A DNA stretch of 64,000 bases from Chitinophagales bacterium (GTDB taxonomy: Bacteria > Bacteroidota > Bacteroidia > Chitinophagales > UBA10324). Each line of letters begins with the position of its first letter. The stretch's first letter is position 1. The translations under genes were made by a program, and so were the position numbers. The DNA is taken from NCBI GenBank assembly GCA_013816805.1, contig JACDDS010000006.1:149407-213406 (forward strand), in the 5' to 3' direction. Below, piece after piece: positions 55,956 through 63,894 of the stretch. The notes under the pieces are model-generated. The model was not told the DNA's origin. It saw only the letters and a program-made list of their open reading frames with translations, and made no database searches.

Positions 55956-57029
55956 TTAGTGAAAGAAGGATGCTTCCAGCTTTTCACAATACTCTTTTAG
56001 GTCTTTAGCCATCTGTTGCATACCCTGTAAAAGAACAGTACGCTCTTCCTCCACAATTTCCGTTTTACCTGCATTCAGGAAACGCCAGGAAAAGACACAA
56101 TCTGTTTCGTTAATCTCTTTGAAATTAAATTCGTTCACCAATGAAAGCCCCCTCTCTTCGATTTCCCAACTTTCAGCATACGAAATTTCTTTCTCTGTCA
56201 TTGTCATCTGGATGGGCGAGACGATAGCTTTGTAGTTATTAGAAGTGCAATAATGAATGCTTCCAACGTATACAGCGGGTATATCCTGTTCTACCTTTTG
56301 CAGGCCGGACAGCCATTCAGGACGAGTAGGAATGTTCATGAGTACCATATAAGCGTCACGGTAGTTGCATGCAATAGGCAGTTCGTAGTATGCTGCAGAT
56401 TCTATGGAGTAACCGGCTTGTGGTTTTGGCGATTGGGGAATCTTTTTTCTCTCGTCATTCAGCAGCGCATAGCGATAATCCACCTTTCCAATAGAAGGGT
56501 AGTCTTCTGAAGAAACAGACCATTCCATTCCGGCTTCAGTTGATTCAATGGAGTGCTGCAACAGTTTTTCCGTTAGCAGCAGGTACTCATTTGAAGGTAC
56601 ACTGTTTTTAAGAAGCCGGTGGGCAATAATCACATCAGTGCCCGAAAGTTTTGTAAATCCTCCGGCTTTTATTTCACCAACTGATCCATGATGGGCCACA
56701 AACTTGAGCGTAAGACTGGTGATTTCTTTGCATGCCTCACAGGGACAGACATTGTGTTGCTGCATCCAGTTCCGCTGAGAATGAAAAGCATTGAAAATCT
56801 TAAGGCAGGTGCCCTGTATCTCTTTTTGAGAAGGCGCCGAACCTCTTTTAAACATCAATACTGCATCGCCCTCAATCTCGGAAATCTCATATTCGTCTTT
56901 AACTACATCAATAATGGTATTGATAAGCATACTTATGGCAGTGGAGCTGTGGCTGAGCTCGGTATTGGTCATAAATTCAGTAAACCCGCTGATATCCGGA
57001 ATTAAAATAGTTGCAGTAGATCCAGCCAT
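55956..57029 (-). CDS. DUF2652 class III cyclase-like domain fused to an SRPBCC-like domain
   Basis: 357 aa. The N-terminal domain opens TATILIPDISGFTEFM and contains EIEGDAVLMFKRG; D12 and D55 sit where class III nucleotidyl cyclases hold the two metal-binding Asp residues. This matches DUF2652. The C-terminal about 150 residues (IACNYRDAYMVLMNIPTRPEWLSGLQKVEQ to MAKDLKEYCEKL) resemble an SRPBCC/START-like domain. Cyclase activity is not proven. Confidence 0.82.
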   Translation of the reverse strand: MAGSTATILIPDISGFTEFMTNTELSHSSTAISMLINTIIDVVKDEYEISEIEGDAVLMFKRGSAPSQKEIQGTCLKIFNAFHSQRNWMQQHNVCPCEACKEITSLTLKFVAHHGSVGEIKAGGFTKLSGTDVIIAHRLLKNSVPSNEYLLLTEKLLQHSIESTEAGMEWSVSSEDYPSIGKVDYRYALLNDERKKIPQSPKPQAGYSIESAAYYELPIACNYRDAYMVLMNIPTRPEWLSGLQKVEQDIPAVYVGSIHYCTSNNYKAIVSPIQMTMTEKEISYAESWEIEERGLSLVNEFNFKEINETDCVFSWRFLNAGKTEIVEEERTVLLQGMQQMAKDLKEYCEKLEASFFH

Positions 57030-57142
57030 AATGAAATAGTTGTTTACTAAAGTAAGAAAGATTTACAAGGCGCCGCCTGGTAATTGCTTTTTTACATTTA
57101 TTTATGAAATTATTTTTATTTCTTGAGCGATGATTAAATATA

Positions 57143-57667
57143 TCATTTGGTCGTCTTGATGCCCATCTGGACACCGAGCTTTTCATATTCAATATCGTTG
57201 GGTTCCCATAGTTCAATTTTGTTCCCTTCTATATCAATTATATGAACAAACTTTCCGTAATCAGCTGTTTCAATTTTGTCGACAATTGTTACACCTTCTT
57301 TTTTCAGTTCTTCAACGAGACCTTCTAAGCCAGCAACTCTGTAATTGATCATAAAATCTTTTACTGACGGTTCAAAATATTTTGTTGAATCTTTAAACGG
57401 ACTCCATTGAGTATATCCTTTTTTTGTTGAATCCGTAGCTTGTCTCCACTCGAATACGGTTCCGTATTGATTAGTGTTCAATCCGAGGTGGGTCTTATAC
57501 CATTCTTTCATCTTGTTAGGGTCTTTACATTTGAAGAAGATTCCCCCGATGCCTGTTACTTTTTTCATTTCAGAATTGCTGGTTGATTTGTTAATTAAAT
57601 TGCTGGAAGCAATACCAAGCCCGAAGGATGCCGCAAGTGCGAATGAGATGAGCAGTGTTTTTTTCAT
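57143..57667 (-). CDS. VOC (glyoxalase-fold) protein with N-terminal signal
   Basis: 174 aa. An N-terminal hydrophobic signal is followed by a VOC domain: KVTGIGGIFFKCKDPNKMKEWYKTHLGLN, FMINYRVAGLEGLVEELKKEGVTIVDKIE and YGKFVHIIDIEGNKIELWEPN. It is unusual for this fold to carry an export signal. It is closely similar to the VOC protein at 58568, with which it flanks a DUF1801 relic. Confidence 0.88.
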   Translation of the reverse strand: MKKTLLISFALAASFGLGIASSNLINKSTSNSEMKKVTGIGGIFFKCKDPNKMKEWYKTHLGLNTNQYGTVFEWRQATDSTKKGYTQWSPFKDSTKYFEPSVKDFMINYRVAGLEGLVEELKKEGVTIVDKIETADYGKFVHIIDIEGNKIELWEPNDIEYEKLGVQMGIKTTK

Positions 57668-57769
57668 GCTGTTAAATTATAGTGAGACATTTTGGTTGAT
57701 TGTATTTGCAAAAAATATAACGCCTTTATCTGGGTTATGTCACTTTCCTTTTACTGATGCGTTAATCAT

Positions 57770-58150
57770 TTATTCTAAAATCTTCAGGTCAATATCATCC
57801 AGCTTATTGATATAAAGGCAGCCAACCCCTGTCTTGTGCTTACCTAGTTTTTTCAATGAGGAAGTATGGGCCTGCAGATTCATCAGGTATAGTGAAAGGC
57901 TCGCTTTACGGGGAGAGAAACCCATTTTGAACCAATCAACTTCCCGTCCTGTGGAGGGGCTTTAATATCTTAATTTTCCAAAACCAACGATTGAGCTGCC
58001 CCACATTTTTGGTTTTTCCCCGGTGACCTTTTGCATTAGGTTGAGTAAAAGAAAACTGTCTTCACGCTTTTGATTATTTTTCACGCTATTAATAAAATCA
58101 TCGGTACTGGAAGTAGTTTCCTTCGTTTTTACTTCTGCTAATTCCCCCAT
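57770..58150 (-). pseudogene. DUF1801 gene interrupted by one in-frame stop
   Basis: From ATG 58150: GELAEVKTKETTSSTDDFINSVKNNQKREDSFLLLNLMQKVTGEKPKMWGSSIVGFGKLRY, then TAA at 57962-57964 where relatives have Lys. The same frame continues SPSTGREVDWFKMGFSPRKASLSLYLMN to LGKHKTGVGCLYINKLDDIDLKILE ending at 57770. One substitution breaks it; the rest is intact. Confidence 0.85.
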
Positions 58151-58200
58151 TTTGATGTTTTTTATTGGGATTGGTTTGACTTTATGCAAGGTATTTGTTC

Positions 58201-58231
58201 ATCAGGAATAAAGGAAGTTTTAAAATAAGAG
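58201..58231. repeat. 30-bp repeat, copy 1 (partner at 62471)
   Basis: Contains a 15-base block GAAGTTTTAAAATAA shared exactly with the copy at 62471, plus a partly conserved left flank. Both lie just upstream of minus-strand genes near TTTG-rich promoter sequence. Confidence 0.55.
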
Positions 58232-58567
58232 CCCGCCAAGGAGGCTCATGTAAGTTTTGACTTCTTTTGCTCAGAAATCAGAGTTTAAATGATTTCTGAG
58301 ATTTATTCTGGCTTACCTGCATGTGGTGTATTGTTGTTTAATTTAACCTTCCAGGGAAAGAAGAGTTTTACTTTTACAGTCTTATTTCTTTACAGCCGAG
58401 ACGAAGGTTTACAAAGTTTTATATTGGAGGTTTTGCGCTGGATCTTGTAAGTAAGCGATGTTGCCCTCAATAAATTTTTGTAATCCCCTTGTTATGCGTT
58501 CGTCCTTCTTGTTGGTCAATAATTCCGGTTTATTATTTATTGTCTTTCCAGCCGTTTCTGTAAACAC
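58232..58567. other. Intergenic stretch with a strong hairpin
   Basis: No supported gene. A perfect 11-bp stem CTCAGAAATCA (58270-58280) / TGATTTCTGAG (58290-58300) with a 9-nt loop lies here; no T-run follows on the plus strand. A shorter stem GAGCC/GGCTC flanks 58229-58247. Confidence 0.5.
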
Positions 58568-58996
58568 TTAGTCGGCAGGTTCCCATAGCTCTATCTTATT
58601 TCCTTCAATATCCATAATATGAACAAATTTCCCATATTCAGAACCCTCAATTTTGTCAACTATGGTAACGCCATTCTCTTTTAGTTTTTCTACTAATGCT
58701 TCAATATTTTGAACCCTATAGTTAATCATAAACTCTTTTGTAGAAGGTGCAAAATATTCACTGCCTTTTTTAAAGGGACTCCATTGGAGGGAGTTTATTT
58801 CGTCAGGCCGGCTTAGATTTCTGGATTCAAAAGTAGAACCCCAGTCATTGACATCAAGTCCTAAATTTTTAGCATACCATTCTCTGGTTTCTTTTGGGTT
58901 GTCAGAAAAAAAGAAAATTCCTCCAATTCCTGTCACCTTTGGAATATTGTCATTTGATGAACCTGTATTCCCGAGCTCATTTTTTTGTTCTTCCAT
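58568..58996 (-). CDS. VOC (glyoxalase-fold) protein, cytosolic paralogue
   Basis: 142 aa without a signal. KVTGIGGIFFFSDNPKETREWYAKNLGLDVNDWG, FMINYRVQNIEALVEKLKENGVTIVDKIEGSEYGKFVHIMDIEGNKIELWEPAD closely matches the protein at 57143. The two are probably a local duplication, with this copy kept cytosolic. Confidence 0.9.
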   Translation of the reverse strand: MEEQKNELGNTGSSNDNIPKVTGIGGIFFFSDNPKETREWYAKNLGLDVNDWGSTFESRNLSRPDEINSLQWSPFKKGSEYFAPSTKEFMINYRVQNIEALVEKLKENGVTIVDKIEGSEYGKFVHIMDIEGNKIELWEPAD

Positions 58997-59034
58997 TTTT
59001 TTGTTTTTTTATTTGTGTATCAATGTCCATTAAA

Positions 59035-59568
59035 CTAATTTTTAACTGAATTTCTTTTTAAAATTAATGAACTGATAAGTGTTACAACCAATCCAACGGG
59101 CAAAATTTCAACATAAGTCATCATCGCATTAAAGAATGGATTTTTATACATCGCGGAGAAGTTCGCCATTTGTGTTGTTTGCTTATCTATCTCTACCTGG
59201 CTTGCTCCGCTTGCTCTCAGCTGGTTAAGGGAATGAGCTGAATATTTTTCCATAAAATCGGGAATGAAATAAAAATAGTCAATAAGCCAGGCCACAACAT
59301 ATATGGTTGAAGCGATTAAAACAATCATGATCCCGATCTTGAATGCTTTGCCAAAACTGATAACTCCTTTATTGTATTTATCTCTGTAATTGCGAATTGC
59401 AACAAACACTAGTGAAAAGGCGAGGAGCATAGAAGCATGCCCGATGAGCATACTGCTGTCATAATCAATGTTGCCTTTACAATGGCTCAGGTAGTTTACA
59501 GTAGACAGCATTGAAATAGAAACAGCAATGCCTGCAATAAGCCCGTAGATGATAATATTCTTTGTCAT
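59035..59568 (-). CDS. DUF4199 family membrane protein
   Basis: 177 aa from ATG 59568 (MTKNIIIYGLIAGIAVSISMLST). Four hydrophobic segments and the FGKAFKIGIMIVLIASTIYVVAWLI block with an acidic/Gln-rich external loop are typical of DUF4199. Function unknown. Confidence 0.88.
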   Translation of the reverse strand: MTKNIIIYGLIAGIAVSISMLSTVNYLSHCKGNIDYDSSMLIGHASMLLAFSLVFVAIRNYRDKYNKGVISFGKAFKIGIMIVLIASTIYVVAWLIDYFYFIPDFMEKYSAHSLNQLRASGASQVEIDKQTTQMANFSAMYKNPFFNAMMTYVEILPVGLVVTLISSLILKRNSVKN

Positions 59569-59675
59569 TTCTTTATTTCTTTGTTGGTGCAAATGTGGCT
59601 GTGGCCCAACTTTTTCTTCTCATACTTTCGGCTATTTTTCTTAAATCACGCAGACTTTCATACCAAAGTATGAGA

Positions 59676-60073
59676 TTAAGGAATGAGGCTAAAGCGTTTT
59701 GCCTTTTCAATCGCTTGTATCCGTCTTTTCACATCTAATTTTATAAAAAGATTTTGGTTGTGTGTTTTAACGGTGCTTAATGAAACAAAAATTTTTGCAG
59801 ATATTTCTTCGTTGCTGTGCCCTTGTGCCATTAAGTTAAGAATTTCCAATTCCCTTTTGCTGAGTTCCAACTGAGAGATAAGGGAGGTATTGATGATAAA
59901 ATTTTCATTCCGTGTTACATACACTTCTTTTTCCACCAACAAGGTTTCAATTTTTGGTTTTGAAAGTTTTAGTGCAAGCCATATTCCCAGTGCTGTAAAA
60001 ATGAAGGCAATAAAGCCAGTATAGATTATAAAAGAGTGGTCAAAAATGATAAAGCGATTTTGTTATCGGTCAT
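59676..60073 (-). pseudogene. Membrane-anchored LuxR-type HTH regulator, frameshifted near its start
   Basis: The C-terminal frame gives ELSKRELEILNLMAQGHSNEEISAKIFVSLSTVKTHNQNLFIKLDVKRRIQAIEKAK, a full LuxR/GerE HTH. Its N-terminal extension is a single membrane helix (IIYTGFIAFIFTALGIWLALKL) then VEKEVYV. The natural ATG (60073, MTDNKIALSFLTTL) lies in another frame and joins after a 1-bp shift near 60030. Translation from an internal TTG at 59942 would give only the HTH. Function lost or altered. Confidence 0.72.
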
Positions 60074-60195
60074 GGTACAAATATTCAAAACCTGCAGTTA
60101 TATAAGCGTTCGCACTGTAGCCACAGAATTACCGCTACTATTAAATATATCCGGTTCATTCGCCTCATCATTATTGGATGTGATGTAATATAGTT
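60074..60195. other. Short intergenic stretch, nothing recognised
   Basis: AT-rich sequence between the LuxR relic and the DUF4386 gene. No gene, terminator or repeat is supported. Confidence 0.4.
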
Positions 60196-60951
60196 TCAAG
60201 TCTGTATTAAGGTGGTTACATGCAATGTCGTTTGTTTGAGTTTCCACTTATTGATGTTAACGCCCTTCAACAAAAGCCATAAGCAAAATGATAATTCGCC
60301 AATAAACGAGGGAATCAGAATGGCGGGAGATATTATATTCGCAAATGACGGTGCAAGAATCAGTGCAAAGCTGTTTATTAAATAACATAATCCGGCAATT
60401 TGCATCATATACCCTATAGTCCCAGGTAGATAGCCAGACTTAATAATCAAATACCCAAGAACAAGGCACTCAATGCCGAAAAATATGAGACCCATGCCAA
60501 ATCCGTATTCATCTTCCCTGATAGAAAGATATGCAAGAGTGTTTAGCTGGCTTGAATTAAATGCTTTCAGGTAATCCGAGCTTCCCAATAGAAATAATGT
60601 ATGAAAAAGATTTAATTTGTAAGAAACCATAACAGCAGTCTGTACCAAATTGAATACCACAGCAATTAAAGCCAGGTTTTTGTTTACAGGTCTAAGCAAT
60701 ACGTAAAAGATAACCATTAAAGGGACATCGCAGACGTGCATTAACAAGTCTCCGGCAATGCCCAGGCGCCATAGAAACTGCGAAGCAATAATATTATGGG
60801 CTGTAGCTGCAGGGTCTCCTGAAACAATTAATTTACTTCTGATAAAAAGCTCACTGAATATACCGGCAACTATAATAATCAGATAAAGGACCCCACCGGC
60901 CCGGGTAAGGATTTGTGGCGAGGTTTCAGTTGTTTTATTGTTTGGGTTCAT
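60196..60951 (-). CDS. DUF4386 family membrane protein
   Basis: 251 aa from ATG 60951 (MNPNNKTTETSPQILTRAGGVLYLIIIVAGIFSELFIR); a longer frame adds 22 unlikely residues inside the promoter repeat. Six or seven helices and ASQFLWRLGIAGDLLMHVCDVPLMVIFYVLLRPVNK are the DUF4386 signature. Function unknown. A TATCTTTG -7 box lies in the repeat directly upstream. Confidence 0.92.
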   Translation of the reverse strand: MNPNNKTTETSPQILTRAGGVLYLIIIVAGIFSELFIRSKLIVSGDPAATAHNIIASQFLWRLGIAGDLLMHVCDVPLMVIFYVLLRPVNKNLALIAVVFNLVQTAVMVSYKLNLFHTLFLLGSSDYLKAFNSSQLNTLAYLSIREDEYGFGMGLIFFGIECLVLGYLIIKSGYLPGTIGYMMQIAGLCYLINSFALILAPSFANIISPAILIPSFIGELSFCLWLLLKGVNINKWKLKQTTLHVTTLIQT

Positions 60952-60972
60952 TGAACGCCTTTGTTGCGCTTT

Positions 60973-61010
60973 GCAAAGATATAAGCGGTTGGAAGACGAA
61001 CAACAGCAAC
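60973..61010 (-). repeat. Dispersed 37-38-bp repeat, copy 3 (promoter of DUF4386 gene)
   Basis: Closely matches copy 2 (GCAAAGATATAAGCGGTTG then AAGACGAACAACAG). On the minus strand it supplies TATCTTTG about 21 nt upstream of the DUF4386 ATG. Confidence 0.7.
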
Positions 61011-61111
61011 TGCGCAATTGCTTAAAACTTAATAAAGTTAAACCTCCTGACCCTGCGCTGTGTCTGACCCGCTTGCGGCAAAAGTTTCGCCGTTCGGGTT
61101 TATCGGCTCGG

Positions 61112-61681
61112 TTATTTACTGACGACTTTTGTTACTCTCAGAATTAGTGGTCTGATAAATCTGTATAGGAGAAATCCAAAAGCCGCTATTATCAGTATAA
61201 AAGCAGTTGGCAATATTGCTCCAAACGTAAAAGTCATGGCAAGAACAAAGCCCAGTATAAATTCCGGATAATAGACTGGAACGATCAGGCTAAGTGCCAG
61301 AAAAATATAAAACACGTTGTCTAACAAGGGTTTGTAGTTATTCATAAAAGAAGCTGCCAACACAATTCCAAAAATCAGCCCTAAAAGAAATAACCCCCAA
61401 ACTTTGATATTCTGGTTTTTTACCTGTGGTGTCAATGGATCCCGTTTACTAACTCTATTTTCAATCTTGCTCAATAACAGCCAGGTAAGCAATGGGAGTA
61501 GCAGCCCGCCCCACCAATTAGAAATTTCAGGCATGTCTTTCCGATTTAGTATATGGTGGCTGGGAACCTCTCCATGAAAATATTGCCATAAAAGCAATCC
61601 GAGAATTGAAATTGTAACAATTCCTGTGATAAGGATTCTCGCCATGACAAAGTTTTGCCTTGTTATTTCTTTTGTTGACAT
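61112..61681 (-). CDS. Polytopic membrane protein of unknown family
   Basis: 189 aa from ATG 61681. About five hydrophobic helices; no domain recognised. A cytosolic loop after helix 2 reads KIENRVSKRDPLTPQVKNQNIK. A downstream ATG (MARILITGIV, 61642) is an alternative start. Confidence 0.65.
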   Translation of the reverse strand: MSTKEITRQNFVMARILITGIVTISILGLLLWQYFHGEVPSHHILNRKDMPEISNWWGGLLLPLLTWLLLSKIENRVSKRDPLTPQVKNQNIKVWGLFLLGLIFGIVLAASFMNNYKPLLDNVFYIFLALSLIVPVYYPEFILGFVLAMTFTFGAILPTAFILIIAAFGFLLYRFIRPLILRVTKVVSK

Positions 61682-61925
61682 TTTCACGGTTGGTGTTGTC
61701 CAGCCCTTGCAGAAGAACAAAACAAAATTGATTCTTCAGCTACAATATTTATCAAGCAATCATTTTTCAGTTCCGTTTCTTTTTGCCCGTCAGGCTACTC
61801 CAAACAAAATTACCGATATCGGTAAGGTTATTGGCGATGCAGCGGATTTGCAGGACTACATTTATACGAAAACCTTACCCGTCATATTGCCACGCCGATG
61901 TTAGCTGTTCGTTGTTGTTTTATTA

Positions 61926-62408
61926 TTAGTCTGAAAGTTTATAAATGAATTCTTCAATTTCTGTCTGTCGCGCATTTGCAAAACCTTTGTCCATCCCGAT
62001 TTTCACAAAATCGCATTTTTCTAAGACTTTTTGTGAGCCATAATTATCAAATGCAACACGTGCATAAAGGGGTCTGATTTGTTCAATTTTCAAAAATTCT
62101 TTAAGTGCAGTTGTGGCAATTCCCTTTCCCCAGAATTCTTTATCTATCCAATAAGTAATTTCAGCTTCCTGTTCTATCACAAACTTTGCAATACTACCTG
62201 CGATTACATCATTTACTTTTATTGTCCGCATATTTATTGTTGGGTCTGTTAAATGTCTTGTATACTTTTCAATGTAAGCGGTTTTGTCGTTTGGGTCTTT
62301 GGATGTAAAAGCTGCTAAATAATTTGCTTCCTCGTCAAGCTGAAATTGAAAAAATGTATTTAAATCATCTTTTTCTGTTTCCGTCAGTGTGATATTGTCG
62401 TTTGTCAT
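61926..62408 (-). CDS. GNAT family N-acetyltransferase (RimJ/RimL-like)
   Basis: 160 aa from ATG 62408. ITYWIDKEFWGKGIATTALKEFLKIEQIRPLYARVAFDNYGSQKVLEKCDFVKIG contains the R/Q-x-x-G-x-A acetyl-CoA loop (GKGIAT) and the C-terminal GNAT motif. Substrate unknown. Confidence 0.9.
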   Translation of the reverse strand: MTNDNITLTETEKDDLNTFFQFQLDEEANYLAAFTSKDPNDKTAYIEKYTRHLTDPTINMRTIKVNDVIAGSIAKFVIEQEAEITYWIDKEFWGKGIATTALKEFLKIEQIRPLYARVAFDNYGSQKVLEKCDFVKIGMDKGFANARQTEIEEFIYKLSD

Positions 62409-62470
62409 ACTTTTTACATCCTCTTCGTTTTTTATTGGGTTGAGTGTAGTCTTTACAAAGACCACTAATA

Positions 62471-62503
62471 CAGCAGGGATAAATGAAGTTTTAAAATAAA
62501 AGG
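62471..62503. repeat. 30-bp repeat, copy 2
   Basis: Partner of the copy at 58201; shares the 15-base block GAAGTTTTAAAATAA and most of the left flank. It lies 60-95 bp upstream of the GNAT start. Confidence 0.5.
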
Positions 62504-62663
62504 ATCAGAAGCTACCATTTCAAAATTCATAATATTCATTAGAGCTGCTCCATTTAATAACCAACCAAAAATTCTCCATTTTTAAATTGTATGTATCTTT
62601 TTGTTGTACATTAATGCTACTCAGAGTACGAAGATATGACGCTGCGTCGTTGGGTGCCGGCAT

Positions 62664-63218
62664 TCAGTTTTTTGTCGGCACATAGTAAAGTGTTATTGCA
62701 CCACAGCCAAATGTTTTTGTCTTTAAGAGTTTTAAATTAATTTGATCAGTTATGTTCTTAAATAATGATAAACCTTTTCCTAGTATAGTTGGCTGAACAC
62801 TGATTTGGATTTCATCAACTAAATTAAAATTCATTGAGGCTACAATTAAACTCGGGCTGCCAACTAAAATGTCTTTACCTTCTTGTTGCTTGAGCTCTAA
62901 AACTTCTTCTTTAATGCCTCCCTTTGCCAACTTTGCATTTTTCCATTCAACATTTTTCAGCGTGTGGGAAAAAACAATTTTTGAAATGTCGTCTATTATT
63001 ACTGCAAATTCATCTATTGGTTTGCTACCAGTAGGATTTTTTACTACTGTTGGCCAGTAACTTTCCATAAGCTGGTATGTTATCCTTCCGTATATAAGGG
63101 TGTCTGCGCTACTTAATAGCTCATTGTAATGCTGATGTATTTCCTCATCTGCAATCATTGCCGTGTGGTCGCAAAAGCCGTCAAGTGTCATATTGATTGC
63201 TGCAATTAGTTTTCTCAT
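62664..63218 (-). CDS. Dihydrofolate reductase-like protein (RibD C-terminal domain)
   Basis: 184 aa. LIAAINMTLDGFCDHTAMIADEEIH, DTLIYGRITYQLMESYWPTV, IVFSHTLKNVEW and KDILVGSPSLIVASMNFNLVDEIQISVQPTILGKGLSLF match the stand-alone YyaP/YwjB-type RibD_C family. It binds NADPH; substrate unknown. It is not the primary DHFR, which is folA at 6493. Confidence 0.92.
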   Translation of the reverse strand: MRKLIAAINMTLDGFCDHTAMIADEEIHQHYNELLSSADTLIYGRITYQLMESYWPTVVKNPTGSKPIDEFAVIIDDISKIVFSHTLKNVEWKNAKLAKGGIKEEVLELKQQEGKDILVGSPSLIVASMNFNLVDEIQISVQPTILGKGLSLFKNITDQINLKLLKTKTFGCGAITLYYVPTKN

Positions 63219-63318
63219 TCTATTTCTTTATTGTTACCTGCAGTTAGGCTCTCGACATGAAGCGATTCGGTTAAATGTCAGAACGAAAGTTTATTAAAGT
63301 CGATGTCCTCATGTCGTG

Positions 63319-63732
63319 CTATTTCATTGCGTTCTTTATTATGTCAAAGTCTTCCTTTGCAATTTCACGAAAACCGCTAATGAAATAAAACCCCCACTCT
63401 TTTTTATTCTTAATAAAAGTAAGGCGCGCAAGTAAAGGACGAATTTCAACTTCCTGACTATTCTTAAATTTAACATTCCGTCTGTAAGGTTTAAAGTTGT
63501 CCCTTGTATTTGGTTGATAAGGTTCTTCATCAACAACTTGTCCAAGAGCGGTAAATTTTTGTAATGGTATACCGTTTTCAAATTTGTCTTTTGATGAATA
63601 GAATACAAGCCAATCACCTTTTGAGGGTTTGCTAATCAAATCTTTTCTGCCGTGCCCTGCCTGTGCAAAACCACCTGTTACACCTTTGAGGACATGGTCT
63701 CTGCTTGCACAAATAAGAAAATACTTAGCCAT
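63319..63732 (-). CDS. EVE-domain (UPF0310-like) protein
   Basis: 137 aa. MAKYFLICASRDHVLKGVTGGFAQAGHGRKDLISKPSKGDWLVFYSSKD and FRRNVKF-type blocks (here YRRNVKFKNSQEVEIRPLLARLTFIKNKKEWGFYFISGFREI) fit the EVE/PUA-like fold, which reads modified bases. Stand-alone; role unknown. Confidence 0.88.
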   Translation of the reverse strand: MAKYFLICASRDHVLKGVTGGFAQAGHGRKDLISKPSKGDWLVFYSSKDKFENGIPLQKFTALGQVVDEEPYQPNTRDNFKPYRRNVKFKNSQEVEIRPLLARLTFIKNKKEWGFYFISGFREIAKEDFDIIKNAMK

Positions 63733-63852
63733 TATTAGAGTGTGTCCAAATGCTATTATAAGTTACCGGTTTAAAATTCGGTTGCAAGTGAACCTGCAAG
63801 TTTCATATGTTTTTGGAAATTCTTCATTCTGTAACAATATTCAATGCCTTTG

Positions 63853-63894
63853 ATTTCTATGACACGGCCAAACATTTCTATGACACGGCCAAAC
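63853..63894. repeat. 21-bp unit repeated twice in tandem
   Basis: Two exact copies at 63853-63873 and 63874-63894. The unit encodes six codons plus a stop on the minus strand and lies at the end of the IS110-type transposase frame. Confidence 0.9.

Noticed and set aside
47959..58150. Alternative genetic code to explain the in-frame stops
   Set aside because: Both TAA and TGA are affected, intact genes end normally at TAA and TGA, and several lesions are frameshifts or deletions.
61626..61904. 92-aa plus-strand ORF
   Set aside because: It overlaps the start of a better-supported minus-strand membrane gene and has no recognisable domain.
63232..63320. attC-like hairpin after the EVE gene (CGACATGA/TCATGTCG)
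   Set aside because: The 8-bp arms are real, but the required second core site is missing, and the hairpin sits between two ordinary minus-strand genes.
36823..63732. Integron-like cassette array (many small stress-type genes, some GTTRRRY-like motifs)
   Set aside because: Genes lie on both strands, several have their own promoters, no pair of RYYYAAC/GTTRRRY cores with a foldable attC was found between genes, and no integrase is present.
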